A DNA stretch of 64,000 nucleotides from Mycobacterium nebraskense (GCF_002102255.1 NZ_LQPH01000081.1:83336-147335); one strand, 5' to 3'; shown: positions 33,126-41,388, counted from the first letter of the stretch. Made by a program: numbers and translations. The notes: a model not told the origin generated them from the letters alone.

Positions 33126-33946
33126 GCGCGGTGATCACGCCGCCGACGCCGCCGCCTGGCCCCTCGCATCAGCGACTCGCCTGGCATCTGCGGCACAACC
33201 CCAAGCGCGAGCTCTGGTTGGCGTGGTGGACGATGGTCGTGTTCTACAACGTCTTCTTCCCGATGTTCTTCATTGTGGCGCAAGTCCAGCCGCCGCCGCA
33301 GCCCACCTGGGACCTCGCGACGCAGGTCCACTGGTTCTCCGAACGCCATCTCGGCATACCTTTTGGCTTCGGGGTCATCTTCGCCATCAGCGGAATGATC
33401 GCTATCAACAATGCCCTCATCGCGTACTCGATGCGACGCATGTCCGTCAGCCGCGCATTCGGCTATTCGTATCTGATCATCTACTCGCTCAGTGCGGTTC
33501 CCGGGATGCTGCTGCTCTGTATCGCGCTGATCGTCGGGACGTTGCGGCCGGGGCGCGACCCCGAAGCGATCGGCTGGCTCTACGACTTCGCCTTTTTATC
33601 TTTCGACGGCACCATGGGAGTGTTCCTGATTGGCTCGCTGATCTGGATGGTGGCGATTCTGCTCGACAAGAATCGCGTATTCCCCAAGTGGTTCGGCTAT
33701 CTCAACCTGTGCAACGCGTTGACCGAGGTTGTCGTGTCACCGTGCTGGATCTTCCAGCGGGGTGTGTTGGCCTGGAATGGCCAGATCGCTTGGTGGTTGG
33801 ACATGGTGGTGTTCGGCGTCTACCAGGTCACTTTCATTGTCATGCTGTTTCAGATGATCCGCCGTGAGGACTTGGGCACCGGGCCGCTGCCCGACCTGCC
33901 GCGGAAACGGAAAGCCGGGCACGCCGATGTTAAGGCGGCGGCCTGA
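33122..33946 (+). CDS. Multi-pass membrane protein, paralogue of the preceding gene
   Basis: A 274-residue membrane protein with six or so helices (VVFYNVFFPMFFIVAQV, FGFGVIFAISGMIAINNALI, GMLLLCIALIVGTL, VFLIGSLIWMVAILL, MVVFGVYQVTFIVMLFQ). No named family is recognised. It resembles the 261-residue protein encoded just upstream. The ATG overlaps the upstream stop, and its own stop shares a base with the next ATG, so all four genes are translated as one unit. A role as a structural or quinone-side partner of the oxidase-like subunits is inference. Confidence 0.8.
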   Translation: MSAVITPPTPPPGPSHQRLAWHLRHNPKRELWLAWWTMVVFYNVFFPMFFIVAQVQPPPQPTWDLATQVHWFSERHLGIPFGFGVIFAISGMIAINNALIAYSMRRMSVSRAFGYSYLIIYSLSAVPGMLLLCIALIVGTLRPGRDPEAIGWLYDFAFLSFDGTMGVFLIGSLIWMVAILLDKNRVFPKWFGYLNLCNALTEVVVSPCWIFQRGVLAWNGQIAWWLDMVVFGVYQVTFIVMLFQMIRREDLGTGPLPDLPRKRKAGHADVKAAA

Positions 33947-34524
33947 TGTCCCAACCCGGCGAAGCGAGTCAACGTGCCCGATTCGTGCCGGGTCAGCCCG
34001 ACATGTGGGCGTTCGTATTGTTCGAGACGCTGGTCTTCACCGGGTATTTCGGTTTTTACCTGTTCTACCGTGCCCGCAGCCCCGAGCTCTTTCTGCATGC
34101 GCAGGCGCAGCTTGACCTACGGGTCGGGGTTTTCAACACCCTTGTCTTGCTGCTGAGCTCGTGGTCGGTGGCGCGGTGTGTCCAGTCGGCCCGCGTCGGT
34201 GCCTACCGTGCGGCGCTGCGAGACGTGTTCATCACGAGCGCGTTCGCCGCCGTTTTTCTCGTCTTCAAGGTGTTCGAGTGGGCCCGCTTGGTGCACATGG
34301 GAAATGGATTGGACAGCAACGACTTCTTCACCTACTACTTCTTTCTCACCGGCATCCACTTCGTGCATCTGCTGATCGGCTTCGTCGCCCTCGGCGTCAT
34401 CGTCTACCAACTTCGCGGCCCGGCGCGACGCTCGCAGGAGCTCGTCGAAACGTGCGCGACCTACTGGCACACGGTCGACTTCTTGTGGGTGCTGATCTTC
34501 GCGTTGCTGTATGTGGTGAGGTGA
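33946..34524 (+). CDS. Cytochrome c oxidase subunit III-like protein (NorE/CtaE type)
   Basis: A 192-residue haem-copper oxidase subunit III family protein with five predicted helices. Typical elements are MWAFVLFETLVFTGYFGFYLFY, FFLTGIHFVHLLIGF and CATYWHTVDFLWVLIFALLY. The short five-helix form is like NorE of nitric oxide reductase systems. No subunit I (CtaD, NorB) or cytochrome c gene is nearby. The start overlaps the previous stop as TGATG. Its job may be to support an oxidase elsewhere or a new complex with the two upstream membrane proteins. Confidence 0.88.
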   Translation: MSQPGEASQRARFVPGQPDMWAFVLFETLVFTGYFGFYLFYRARSPELFLHAQAQLDLRVGVFNTLVLLLSSWSVARCVQSARVGAYRAALRDVFITSAFAAVFLVFKVFEWARLVHMGNGLDSNDFFTYYFFLTGIHFVHLLIGFVALGVIVYQLRGPARRSQELVETCATYWHTVDFLWVLIFALLYVVR

Positions 34525-34527
34525 CAA

Positions 34528-34809
34528 GTGAAGTTCAACAAGAGGCTGCTGATCGTCTGGCTGATCCTGGCGTCGCTCACGCTGGCCTATCTATGGATAG
34601 ATCATTCCGTCGGTGGATCGCTGAAATCCAGCGCGGTTGTCACGTCGAGCGTCATCGTGATCGCACTTGTCAAAGTGCGCATCATTTTTCGCGAGTTCAT
34701 GGAGGTGCGAAACGCTCCGGTGCTGCTGTGCCGGCTTACCGACGCATGGGTGGTGCTGATGGCCGTCGCCTTGCTCAGCTGCTACTTCGTCGGTGTGCAG
34801 ATCCGGTAG
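34528..34809 (+). CDS. Cytochrome c oxidase subunit IV-like protein (COX4_pro/NorF type)
   Basis: A 93-residue protein with three membrane helices (LLIVWLILASLTLAYLWI, VVTSSVIVIALVKVRIIF, AWVVLMAVALLSCYFVG). Length and layout fit the prokaryotic cytochrome oxidase subunit IV family, which follows subunit III genes, as NorF follows NorE. The motif VKVRIIFREFMEVR between helices two and three is typical. The GTG start is three bases after the subunit III stop. Last gene of the operon; it converges on the P450 gene. Confidence 0.84.
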   Translation: MKFNKRLLIVWLILASLTLAYLWIDHSVGGSLKSSAVVTSSVIVIALVKVRIIFREFMEVRNAPVLLCRLTDAWVVLMAVALLSCYFVGVQIR

Positions 34810-34830
34810 CGCTTTGCGAGTGATGCGTTT

Positions 34831-36126
34831 CTAGGCCACCGGCGCGACCGCGTCGGCGGTGGTGAATTTCAGGTGCAGTTCGCTCAGGCCCCGCAGGATG
34901 TAGGTCGGCTCGTAGGTGTAGCGACGTTCGGCTGCCGGCCCGTGATGGAGTTCGTTGATTTCGATGCGCGGCATCCGGTCCAGGATCCGTTCGATTGAGA
35001 CACGCCCCTCGACGCGGGCGAGCGGCCCACCGGGACACGAGTGCACGCCACGCGCAAACGCCATGTGTTCGCGGACGTTCTTGCGGTGCAGGTTGAACTC
35101 GTGCGGATTGTCGAACCGGCGCGGGTCGCGGTTGGCCGCTCCCGGCAAGATCATCACCACGGTGCCCGCGGGGATCTCGACACCGCCGATGTTCGTTGCC
35201 CTACGGGCCAGACGCGAATCGCTCTTGACGGGGCTGTCCATGCGCAGCGATTCCTCGATGAACCCGGGAATCAGACTGCGGTCGTTACGCAGTTGTTGCT
35301 GGATGTCCGGCCGGTCGCCGAGCACCTGCAACGCGGCGCTGAGCAGCTTGGCGGTGGTTTCCTGTCCGGCGGCGAAGAGGAACGTTGCCGAGCGGACGAC
35401 CTCGATCACCGGGGGCGTCGAGCCGTCCGGATACTTGGCTTCCGCGAGGAAGGTCAGCACGTCGCCACGCGGCTCGCGTCGCCGATCCTCGATGTAGTTG
35501 CAGAACTTGTCGTCGAGCCACTCCAGCGGGTTGATGCCGACCGACTCGTGGTCCAGAGCGCCCACCCGCGCCTCGGGGCGGTCGGCGCCCAAGACCTTAC
35601 GGAACTCCTTGTGGTCCTCTTCCGGGACGCCGAGCAGGTCGGCGATCACCAAGGTGGCGAAGGGCTTTGAGTATTCGGCGATGAATTCGCACTCGCCGTT
35701 GTGCAGGAACTCGTCTAGCTGACGGTCGGCGAGGCTCCACATGAACTCCTCGTTCTGCTTCAGCCGGCTCGGAGTCAGCAGCTTGGCCAGCACCGAGCGG
35801 GCCCGAGTGTGGTCCGGCGGATCCATGGTGACCATGTGCTCATTCATCGGGAACGAACTGCGGTGCGCATCGATCTGTGCGCTGATGTCGTCGCCTTGGG
35901 GTGTAAACGGGAGCGGGGGGAACGGCCCGCCGAGCGCGACGATGTTGGAGAAGGTCTCCGGATCCTTGTATATCTCGCAGGCTTCGTCGTAGCCGGTAAC
36001 CGCGACGACGCCGTAGTGCGGCAGGCGCAGCACCGGGTTCTGACTGCGCAGGTAGTCGAAGTAAGGGTGCGGATCTGGGACCAGTGACGGATCGGTGAAG
36101 AAGTCGATCGAGTCGTAGGTGCTCAT
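34831..36126 (-). CDS. Cytochrome P450
   Basis: A 431-residue soluble P450. The haem loop is FARGVHSCPGG with Cys364, the I-helix motif is AGQETT (253-258), and the ExxR pair is E292/R295 (ESLR). It is not closely similar to the P450 at 12780-14144. The ATG at 36124-36126 has GGGAG upstream; longer 5' extensions run into the regulator region. No ferredoxin lies next to it, so it probably uses one of the two ferredoxins in the window. Divergent from a TetR gene with a dyad repeat between them, so substrate-dependent control is likely. Confidence 0.92.
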   Translation of the reverse strand: MSTYDSIDFFTDPSLVPDPHPYFDYLRSQNPVLRLPHYGVVAVTGYDEACEIYKDPETFSNIVALGGPFPPLPFTPQGDDISAQIDAHRSSFPMNEHMVTMDPPDHTRARSVLAKLLTPSRLKQNEEFMWSLADRQLDEFLHNGECEFIAEYSKPFATLVIADLLGVPEEDHKEFRKVLGADRPEARVGALDHESVGINPLEWLDDKFCNYIEDRRREPRGDVLTFLAEAKYPDGSTPPVIEVVRSATFLFAAGQETTAKLLSAALQVLGDRPDIQQQLRNDRSLIPGFIEESLRMDSPVKSDSRLARRATNIGGVEIPAGTVVMILPGAANRDPRRFDNPHEFNLHRKNVREHMAFARGVHSCPGGPLARVEGRVSIERILDRMPRIEINELHHGPAAERRYTYEPTYILRGLSELHLKFTTADAVAPVA

Positions 36127-36209
36127 CGGATTGCGTCTCCCTGGGCTGGGTTTACCGGCGGTATTCGGCGGAAATCGGTACCGCCGCCCGATCTCGAGAA
36201 TCGAAAATG

Positions 36210-36229
36210 TGCTGAGCACCTGCTTAGCA
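36210..36229. promoter_or_regulatory. Candidate TetR operator between P450 and TetR genes
   Basis: TGCTGAGCACCTGCTTAGCA consists of two copies of TGCTNAGCA, each itself a palindrome, separated by CC. The whole reads as a 20-bp dyad with eight of ten arm positions matching. It lies in the 216-bp gap between the divergent P450 and TetR genes. Confidence 0.6.
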
Positions 36230-36342
36230 TGGCGGTAATGTCAGGGTCAAGATCGCAACGCCGTGGCGACACGACCTTGGCTACGATCTGCATGGTCGAT
36301 ACTGGGACGTCGGGGAAGTCGTCGAGAGTACGGAGCGAAGGC

Positions 36343-37053
36343 ATGGCATCTGCTCCCGGGGTCCGCAGGATCGGAGCGCCGGACGCGAAGAATCGCGGCC
36401 TGCTGCTCGACGCAGCCGAACAGCTCATGCTCGAAGAGGGCTATGCCGCGGTGACCTCGCGGCGTCTGGCCGGCAGAGCGGGGTTGAAACCGCAGTTGGT
36501 GCACTACTACTTCCGCACCATGGAGGAGCTGTTCCTCGAAGTCTTCCGGCGCCGTGCCGAAGAAGGCCTTGAAGTGCAGGCGCAAGCGCTGCAGTCGGAC
36601 CAGCCGTTGTGGGCGGTGTGGCGGTTCGGGACCGATCCCGCGTTCACTCAGATCTCGATGGAATTCATGGCGCTGGCGAATCATCGCAAGGAGATGCGGA
36701 CCGAAATCGCTTACTACGCCGAACGTTTCCGCGAAGAGCAGCGCAAAGCGGTGGCCGCCGCGTTGCAACGCTACGGCGCGGAAAACGAGGACGTGCCGGC
36801 GGTGGTCTGGACAGTGTTGATGACTAGCTTGTCGCGGTTCCTGGTGCTCGAGCAGGCGATCGGCATGTCCGGTGGCCACGCCGAAACCGTGGAGTTGGTC
36901 GAAAGCTATCTGCGTCGCCTGGAAGGCGAGCCGCGACCCATCGAAGGTATGCCGCCGACCTGGGTGGTTCACCAGTTGCGCAGCGAACAGAGCACGCCCT
37001 TGGGGCCGTCCTTGGATACGACGACGGCTCCATCTACCGCCAGATCACAGTGA
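36343..37053 (+). CDS. TetR/AcrR family transcriptional regulator
   Basis: A 236-residue TetR-family protein. RGLLLDAAEQLMLEEGYAAVTSRRLAGRAGLKPQLVHYYFRTMEELFLEV forms the DNA-binding domain. The ligand domain is followed by a long, probably disordered C-terminus after about residue 190. I place the start at ATG 36343 with GGAGCGAAGG just upstream; upstream in-frame ATGs at 36292 and 36229 would add a basic extension without family likeness. The 3' end overlaps the convergent MmpS-like gene by 85 bp. It probably controls itself and the divergent P450. Confidence 0.88.
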   Translation: MASAPGVRRIGAPDAKNRGLLLDAAEQLMLEEGYAAVTSRRLAGRAGLKPQLVHYYFRTMEELFLEVFRRRAEEGLEVQAQALQSDQPLWAVWRFGTDPAFTQISMEFMALANHRKEMRTEIAYYAERFREEQRKAVAAALQRYGAENEDVPAVVWTVLMTSLSRFLVLEQAIGMSGGHAETVELVESYLRRLEGEPRPIEGMPPTWVVHQLRSEQSTPLGPSLDTTTAPSTARSQ

Positions 37054-37397
37054 AGCCCCGGCGTGCCGGGCTCCGTGCCGGTGCTGGCCACGACCATCGC
37101 GTAATTGTCGGGATCCGACATATCCAGATCGAAGCTCCACGGCTTCCCCGGGCCGAGATCGACGTCGACGTGCGGTGTGAACGAGTAGGGGTTGTGGCTG
37201 TAGTCGGAAAACATGGCCGGCTGGTGGTCCAGGTAATAGATATCGGTGTAAATCGGATTCTGCGCGGTGACGGTGTACTTGACGTGATGCATGACGGGGT
37301 CGGCGTGGGCGTGTCCGGCGCTCGCCAGTGAACCCGACCCACCCGCCAGCACCGCCAACAAAGCCGCCGCGCCCGCGGCCGCCAGTCTGCCCATCAT
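36969..37397 (-). CDS. Secreted MmpS-like protein
   Basis: A 142-residue exported protein. The signal peptide is LAAAGAAALLAVLAGGSGSLASAGHAHA. The mature domain, HHVKYTVTAQNPIYTDIYYLD to LHCDLAVDGAVVVSKDGP, has the beta-sandwich pattern of MmpS accessory proteins and related mycobacterial secreted proteins (tentative). The first ATG overlaps the stop of the enoyl-CoA hydratase and has GGAGG six bases upstream, so the two are coupled. No MmpL gene is nearby. The 3' end overlaps the TetR gene on the other strand. Confidence 0.76.
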   Translation of the reverse strand: MMGRLAAAGAAALLAVLAGGSGSLASAGHAHADPVMHHVKYTVTAQNPIYTDIYYLDHQPAMFSDYSHNPYSFTPHVDVDLGPGKPWSFDLDMSDPDNYAMVVASTGTEPGTPGLHCDLAVDGAVVVSKDGPKGVLCSLRNW

Positions 37398-38140
37398 TTC
37401 GCTCCTCCGGCCGCCCGTCGCGCACTCGTGGTGCGGTTCATCACCCGCTCTGCGGCCCGCCAGTGTGCGTCGGCAACCCAGAGTCGTGCGAAGGATGCTA
37501 TCGCTTCGTCTGCCGAAACTCCGCTGATTACGCGCTTTATCTCGGTCGCCGGGTGGCGAGCCAGCGACCTCGCGATGGATTGCCACCCCTCGTCGAACGA
37601 GGCGCGGGGGAACACCCGGTCCACCAAGCCGACCCGCTGGGCCTCGTCCGCGGTGAGGGCGGTTCCGGTGCCGGCCAACAACAGCGCCCGGCTTTTTCCG
37701 ACAAGCTCGGCCAGCCGCTCGGCGCCGCCCCAGGCCGGCATGATCGCCAGCTCCACCTGATTGAAGGCGATCTTGACGTCGTCGGCCGCCAGCCGGATGT
37801 CGGCGGCGACTGCGACTTCGGCGCCGCCGCCGAAGGCGTGGCCATTCAGCGCGGCGATCACGGGAGCCGGGAAGCTGGCAAGCTGATCGCAGATCGCCCG
37901 CATCCGCTTGGCCATCGCCGCGGCATCCTCTTCGGTGCGCAGCGCGCGCAGCTCCTTGAGGTCGCCGCCGGATACGAAAGCCCGATCACCGGCGCCCTTG
38001 ATCACCAGCGTCTTTGCGCCGGCCGCCGCGTCGAGCGCCTTTTCCAGCTGCTGCATGGTGTCCAGCGCGATGGCATTGCGCGCGTGCGGGCGATCGATGG
38101 TCAGCACCGCCAACCCGTCGTCGATCTCCAGGTCCACCAT
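37394..38140 (-). CDS. Enoyl-CoA hydratase/isomerase family protein
   Basis: A 248-residue crotonase. The oxyanion-hole segments are AFVSGGDLKELRAL (about 54-67) and NGHAFGGGAEVAVAADIRLA (about 99-118). The position of the second catalytic glutamate carries ELAIMPAWGGAERLAE, where hydratases usually have a P-E-x-x-x-G-x-x-P motif; here the pattern is altered, so isomerase or another crotonase activity is possible. The ATG has AAGGAGC upstream. It is coupled to the MmpS-like gene downstream and divergent from the LpqH-like lipoprotein. Confidence 0.88.
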   Translation of the reverse strand: MVDLEIDDGLAVLTIDRPHARNAIALDTMQQLEKALDAAAGAKTLVIKGAGDRAFVSGGDLKELRALRTEEDAAAMAKRMRAICDQLASFPAPVIAALNGHAFGGGAEVAVAADIRLAADDVKIAFNQVELAIMPAWGGAERLAELVGKSRALLLAGTGTALTADEAQRVGLVDRVFPRASFDEGWQSIARSLARHPATEIKRVISGVSADEAIASFARLWVADAHWRAAERVMNRTTSARRAAGGAK

Positions 38141-38187
38141 GCGTATTGCTCCTTGGACGAGACGGACGATATTGGCATTCTCTTAGC

Positions 38188-38206
38188 GCGAGAATAACAT
38201 CGTCGC
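38188..38206. promoter_or_regulatory. Degenerate GAGAAT-box upstream of the enoyl-CoA hydratase
   Basis: GCGAGAAT-AAC-ATCGTCGC keeps six of eight arm positions of the operator at 8402-8420. A nearby ATTCTC at 38177-38182 adds a second half-site. It lies 48-66 bp upstream of the hydratase start in the 95-bp divergent gap to the lipoprotein gene. Confidence 0.4.
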
Positions 38207-38235
38207 TGCAGGCCGAAGAGCCTTCGTCAGCGTAG

Positions 38236-38670
38236 ATGGGAGTGCCCGTGCGGGATCAGATCGCGGCCACGGCCGCGGCGGCGCTCGCCGTCACCATGCT
38301 GGGGGCGTGCACTGCGCGGCCGTCTACCCAGCTCTCCAGCACGGCATCGGTGACCGTCAACGGAAACGACACGAAGTTCAACGTCGTCAAGTGCGGTCAA
38401 CGGGAATGGACCCGGACGATCGACATCGGCGGCGACTTCGCCGGAGCCAAGGTCATCGTCGACGAGCGAGCGGAGCCGGTCACCGCCGAGTCGGTCCATA
38501 TCCGCAATCTGGGTGGTTTCACCGGCATGTACTCCCGAGGCAGCGAGGGCGACGCGGAAACGAGTCTGAGCGGTGACAGGTTCACCATCTCCGGTACCGC
38601 GCACGGCTACAAGGCCGACAAACCCAACGAACCGGCGACGGCCACCTTCAAAATCGTCACGGCTTGCTGA
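38236..38670 (+). CDS. LpqH (19-kDa antigen) family lipoprotein
   Basis: A 144-residue lipoprotein with signal sequence and lipobox MLGAC (Cys25). The domain VTVNGNDTKFNVVKCGQREWTR to GTAHGYKADKPNEPATATFKIVTAC matches the mycobacterial 19-kDa antigen family, with the two conserved cysteines (KCGQ and the C-terminal TAC). The ATG at 38236 could be replaced by GTG 38248, which has GGGAG upstream. The paralogue LpqH in M. tuberculosis is a surface lipoprotein and TLR2 ligand. The link to the catabolic genes around it is unclear. Confidence 0.85.
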   Translation: MGVPVRDQIAATAAAALAVTMLGACTARPSTQLSSTASVTVNGNDTKFNVVKCGQREWTRTIDIGGDFAGAKVIVDERAEPVTAESVHIRNLGGFTGMYSRGSEGDAETSLSGDRFTISGTAHGYKADKPNEPATATFKIVTAC

Positions 38671-38699
38671 CCGGTCCTTCGAAGATCTTGGGGACCACG

Positions 38700-38733
38700 T
38701 TGCGGTTCGGCGCCCGGAGAGAATAGTATTCTC
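38700..38733 (+). promoter_or_regulatory. Promoter with GAGAAT-box operator
   Basis: TTGCGG (38700-38705) and TAGTAT (38724-38729) with an 18-bp spacer form a plausible promoter. The perfect repeat GAGAAT-AGT-ATTCTC (38719-38733) covers the -10 element. The core is the same as at 8402-8420. It lies 22 bp before the amidohydrolase ATG. Confidence 0.65.
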
Positions 38734-38755
38734 GTAAATTAAGAAGGAGGATTCC

Positions 38756-39946
38756 ATGGGCCAGCTGTCTCATCGGGAGGACGTCCCGTTTCCAATCTTT
38801 GACGCGGATAACCATCTCTACGAGCCGCCGGAAGCGCTGACCAAGTTCCTGCCCAAGGAGTACAAGGACTTCGTCCAGTACGTGCAGATCAACGGGCGCA
38901 CCAAGATCGCGATCCGCGGCCACATCAGCAACTACATTCCCAACCCGACCTTCGAGGTCGTCGCCCGGCCGGGCGCCTGGGAGGAGTACTTCAAGTACGG
39001 CAACCCGGAGGGCAAGAGCAAGCGCGAGCTGTTCGGTGAGCCGATGCGCGCGATCCCGGCGTTCTTCGAGCCCGGCCCGCGCCTGGAGAAGATGAACGAG
39101 CTGGGCCTGGACCGCACCCTGATGTTCCCGACGCTGGCCAGCCTGATCGAGGAGCGGCTGCGCGACGACCCGGTCGCCATCCATGTCCTGATCCATGCGC
39201 TGAACCAGTGGCTCGATGAGGTCTGGGGCTTCAACTACCAGAACCGGATCTTCACCACCCCGGTCATCACCCTGCCGATCGTCGAGAAGGCGATCGAGGA
39301 GCTGGAGTGGGCGGTCAAGCGTGGTGCCCGCTGCATCCTGGTCCGTCCGGCGCCGGTCCCCGGCTTCCGTGGCCCGCGGTCGTTCGCGGTGCCCGAGTTC
39401 GACCCGTTCTGGGAGCGGGTCGTCGAGCACGACGTGCTGGTCGGCATGCACTCCAGCGACAGTGGTTATTCCCGGTACACCTCCGAATGGGACGGTGCCG
39501 AGCAGGAGATGCTGCCGTTCCAGACCAATGCGATGGGCATCCTCAACGAGTGGCGGCCGATCCAGGACTCGGTGGGGTCGTGGGTGATCCACGGCGCGCT
39601 GTACCGCCATCCCAAGCTGAAGGTCGCGATCGTCGAGGCCGGTTCGAAGTGGATGTCGCCGCTGCTGGACGGCTTGGCCGAGGTCTTTAAGAAGGCCCCG
39701 GAGGCTTTCCCCAGCGACCCGGTCGAGATGGTCAAGAACCGGATCCACGTCAGCCCGTTCTTCGAGGACGGCATCGACGATCTGGTCAACCTCGTCGGTG
39801 TGGATAAGGTTTTGTACGGCTCGGACTGGCCGCACCCGGAAGGGCTGGCGGAGCCGACGTTCTACGTCAACGCGCTGTCGCACCTGTCGGTCGACGACCA
39901 GGCAAAGATCATGGGCGGCAACCTCGGTCGGCTCGTCACGGTGTGA
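38756..39946 (+). CDS. Amidohydrolase family 2 protein
   Basis: A 396-residue amidohydrolase-2 family enzyme. The first metal motif is FDADNHLYEPP (D16, D18, H20), and the C-terminal metal aspartate is in VLYGSDWPHPEG. VGMHSSDSGYS carries a likely barrel histidine. It is more complete than the two homologues at 3697-5972. The ATG has AAGGAGG upstream. Its stop overlaps the acyl-CoA ligase start, so a carboxylate released or remodelled by this enzyme may be passed to the ligase (inference). Confidence 0.9.
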   Translation: MGQLSHREDVPFPIFDADNHLYEPPEALTKFLPKEYKDFVQYVQINGRTKIAIRGHISNYIPNPTFEVVARPGAWEEYFKYGNPEGKSKRELFGEPMRAIPAFFEPGPRLEKMNELGLDRTLMFPTLASLIEERLRDDPVAIHVLIHALNQWLDEVWGFNYQNRIFTTPVITLPIVEKAIEELEWAVKRGARCILVRPAPVPGFRGPRSFAVPEFDPFWERVVEHDVLVGMHSSDSGYSRYTSEWDGAEQEMLPFQTNAMGILNEWRPIQDSVGSWVIHGALYRHPKLKVAIVEAGSKWMSPLLDGLAEVFKKAPEAFPSDPVEMVKNRIHVSPFFEDGIDDLVNLVGVDKVLYGSDWPHPEGLAEPTFYVNALSHLSVDDQAKIMGGNLGRLVTV

Positions 39947-41388
39947 CAGGCCAGCCAAATCGGGCATGGCAGACCATCCCCGAGATGGTCTTGAGCGCGG
40001 CGGACCGCTTCGGTGACGCGGAAGCGGTCGTAGACGGTCCGCTGCGCTTCACATTCTCCGAGGTGGTCGAGCGAATACGTTGTGCCGCGGGCGCATTCGC
40101 TGACCTCGGTATCGGCAAGGGCGACCGGGTCGCCATCTGGGCGCCCAACTCGGCGGAGTGGATCATCGCGGCTTTCGGTCTGCTCACCGCCGGCGGCGTG
40201 CTGGTCCCGGTCAATACGCGGTTCAAGGCCGACGAAGCGGGCGACATCATCACCCGCAGCAAGGCGAAGGCCGTCTTGGTTCAGAAGGGATTCCTGGGGC
40301 AGGACTACACCGCGCCCGCCGGGATACCGGTCATCGATCTGAAATCGGACTTCCTTTCCGGCGGCTCGCCGTTCGAGTGCGCGGTGAGCGGCACCGACAT
40401 CGCCGACGTCATCTTCACCTCGGGCACGACCGGTCGTCCGAAGGGCGCGATGATGAATCATCGCCAGACGCTGCGGATGTATGAGGAATGGGCGACGCTC
40501 GCTGACCTGCGCGAGGGCGACCGCTACTTGCAGATCAACCCGTACTTTCACACGTTCGGCCTGAAGGCTGGACTCATCACGTCCTTTCTGCGCGGTGCGA
40601 CGATGCTGCCGGTCGCGGTCTTCGACGTCGAGACCGTGGTGAATCTCATTGAACGCGAACGTGTCACGATGTTGCCCGGGCCGCCCACGCTGTACCACTC
40701 GTTGCTGACGGTTCGTGACAAAGCCAAGCTGTCGACGTTGCGGGCGGGCGTGACCGGCGCCGCCGACATCCCCGTCGAACTGGTCCGCCGCATCCACGGC
40801 GAATTGCCGTTCCAGACTCTGATGACCGGGTACGGGCTGACCGAGGCGGGCAATGTCACCTTGTCGCGGCCCGGCGATTCGTTCGAGGACGTCGCCACCA
40901 CGGCGGGCCTGCCCTGCGACGGGGTCGAGGTGCGCATCGCCGACGACGGCGAGGTGCTGGTCCGCGGCTACGGCGTCATGCAGGGCTACCTCGACGACCC
41001 GGAGGGCACCGCCGCGGCGATCGATACGGACGGCTGGTTGCACACCGGCGATCTGGGCCGCCTCGATGCGGCGGGTCGGCTGCGGATCGACGGGCGCAAG
41101 AAAGACATGTTCATCGTGGGCGGTTTCAACGCCTACCCGGCGGAGATCGAGGGTTACCTGCTGGAGCATCCGGCTGTGGCGCAAGCCGCCGTCATCGGGG
41201 TGCCCGACGATCGCCTTGGCCAGGTGGGCAAGGCCTTTGTGGTGGCGAAAACGCAGGTATCCGAGGATGACCTGCTGATATGGTGCCGAGAGCGGATGGC
41301 AGGATTCAAAGCGCCGAGATCCATCGAGTTTCTCGACGAGCTGCCGCTGAATGCCACGGGGAAAGTGATGAAGGATCAACTCCGTTGA
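39943..41388 (+). CDS. Acyl-CoA ligase (FadD family)
   Basis: A 481-residue ANL-superfamily acyl-CoA synthetase. The P-loop is FTSGTTGRPKGAM (about 157-169). TGYGLTEAGN, DGWLHTGDLG and RKKDMFIVGGFNAYPAEIE are the further core motifs, and the C-terminal lysine is in NATGKVMKD. The short length is typical of FadD3-like ligases acting on ring-derived or short acids. Its place just upstream of the kdc gene corresponds to fadD16 (Rv0852) of M. tuberculosis, which I remember as much shorter; if orthologous, this is the intact form. The GTG start overlaps the amidohydrolase stop. Confidence 0.91.
   Translation: MTGQPNRAWQTIPEMVLSAADRFGDAEAVVDGPLRFTFSEVVERIRCAAGAFADLGIGKGDRVAIWAPNSAEWIIAAFGLLTAGGVLVPVNTRFKADEAGDIITRSKAKAVLVQKGFLGQDYTAPAGIPVIDLKSDFLSGGSPFECAVSGTDIADVIFTSGTTGRPKGAMMNHRQTLRMYEEWATLADLREGDRYLQINPYFHTFGLKAGLITSFLRGATMLPVAVFDVETVVNLIERERVTMLPGPPTLYHSLLTVRDKAKLSTLRAGVTGAADIPVELVRRIHGELPFQTLMTGYGLTEAGNVTLSRPGDSFEDVATTAGLPCDGVEVRIADDGEVLVRGYGVMQGYLDDPEGTAAAIDTDGWLHTGDLGRLDAAGRLRIDGRKKDMFIVGGFNAYPAEIEGYLLEHPAVAQAAVIGVPDDRLGQVGKAFVVAKTQVSEDDLLIWCRERMAGFKAPRSIEFLDELPLNATGKVMKDQLR

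Noticed and set aside
39862..41379. 505-codon minus-strand frame across the acyl-CoA ligase
   Set aside because: The opposite strand encodes a full FadD with all motifs; this frame shows none.
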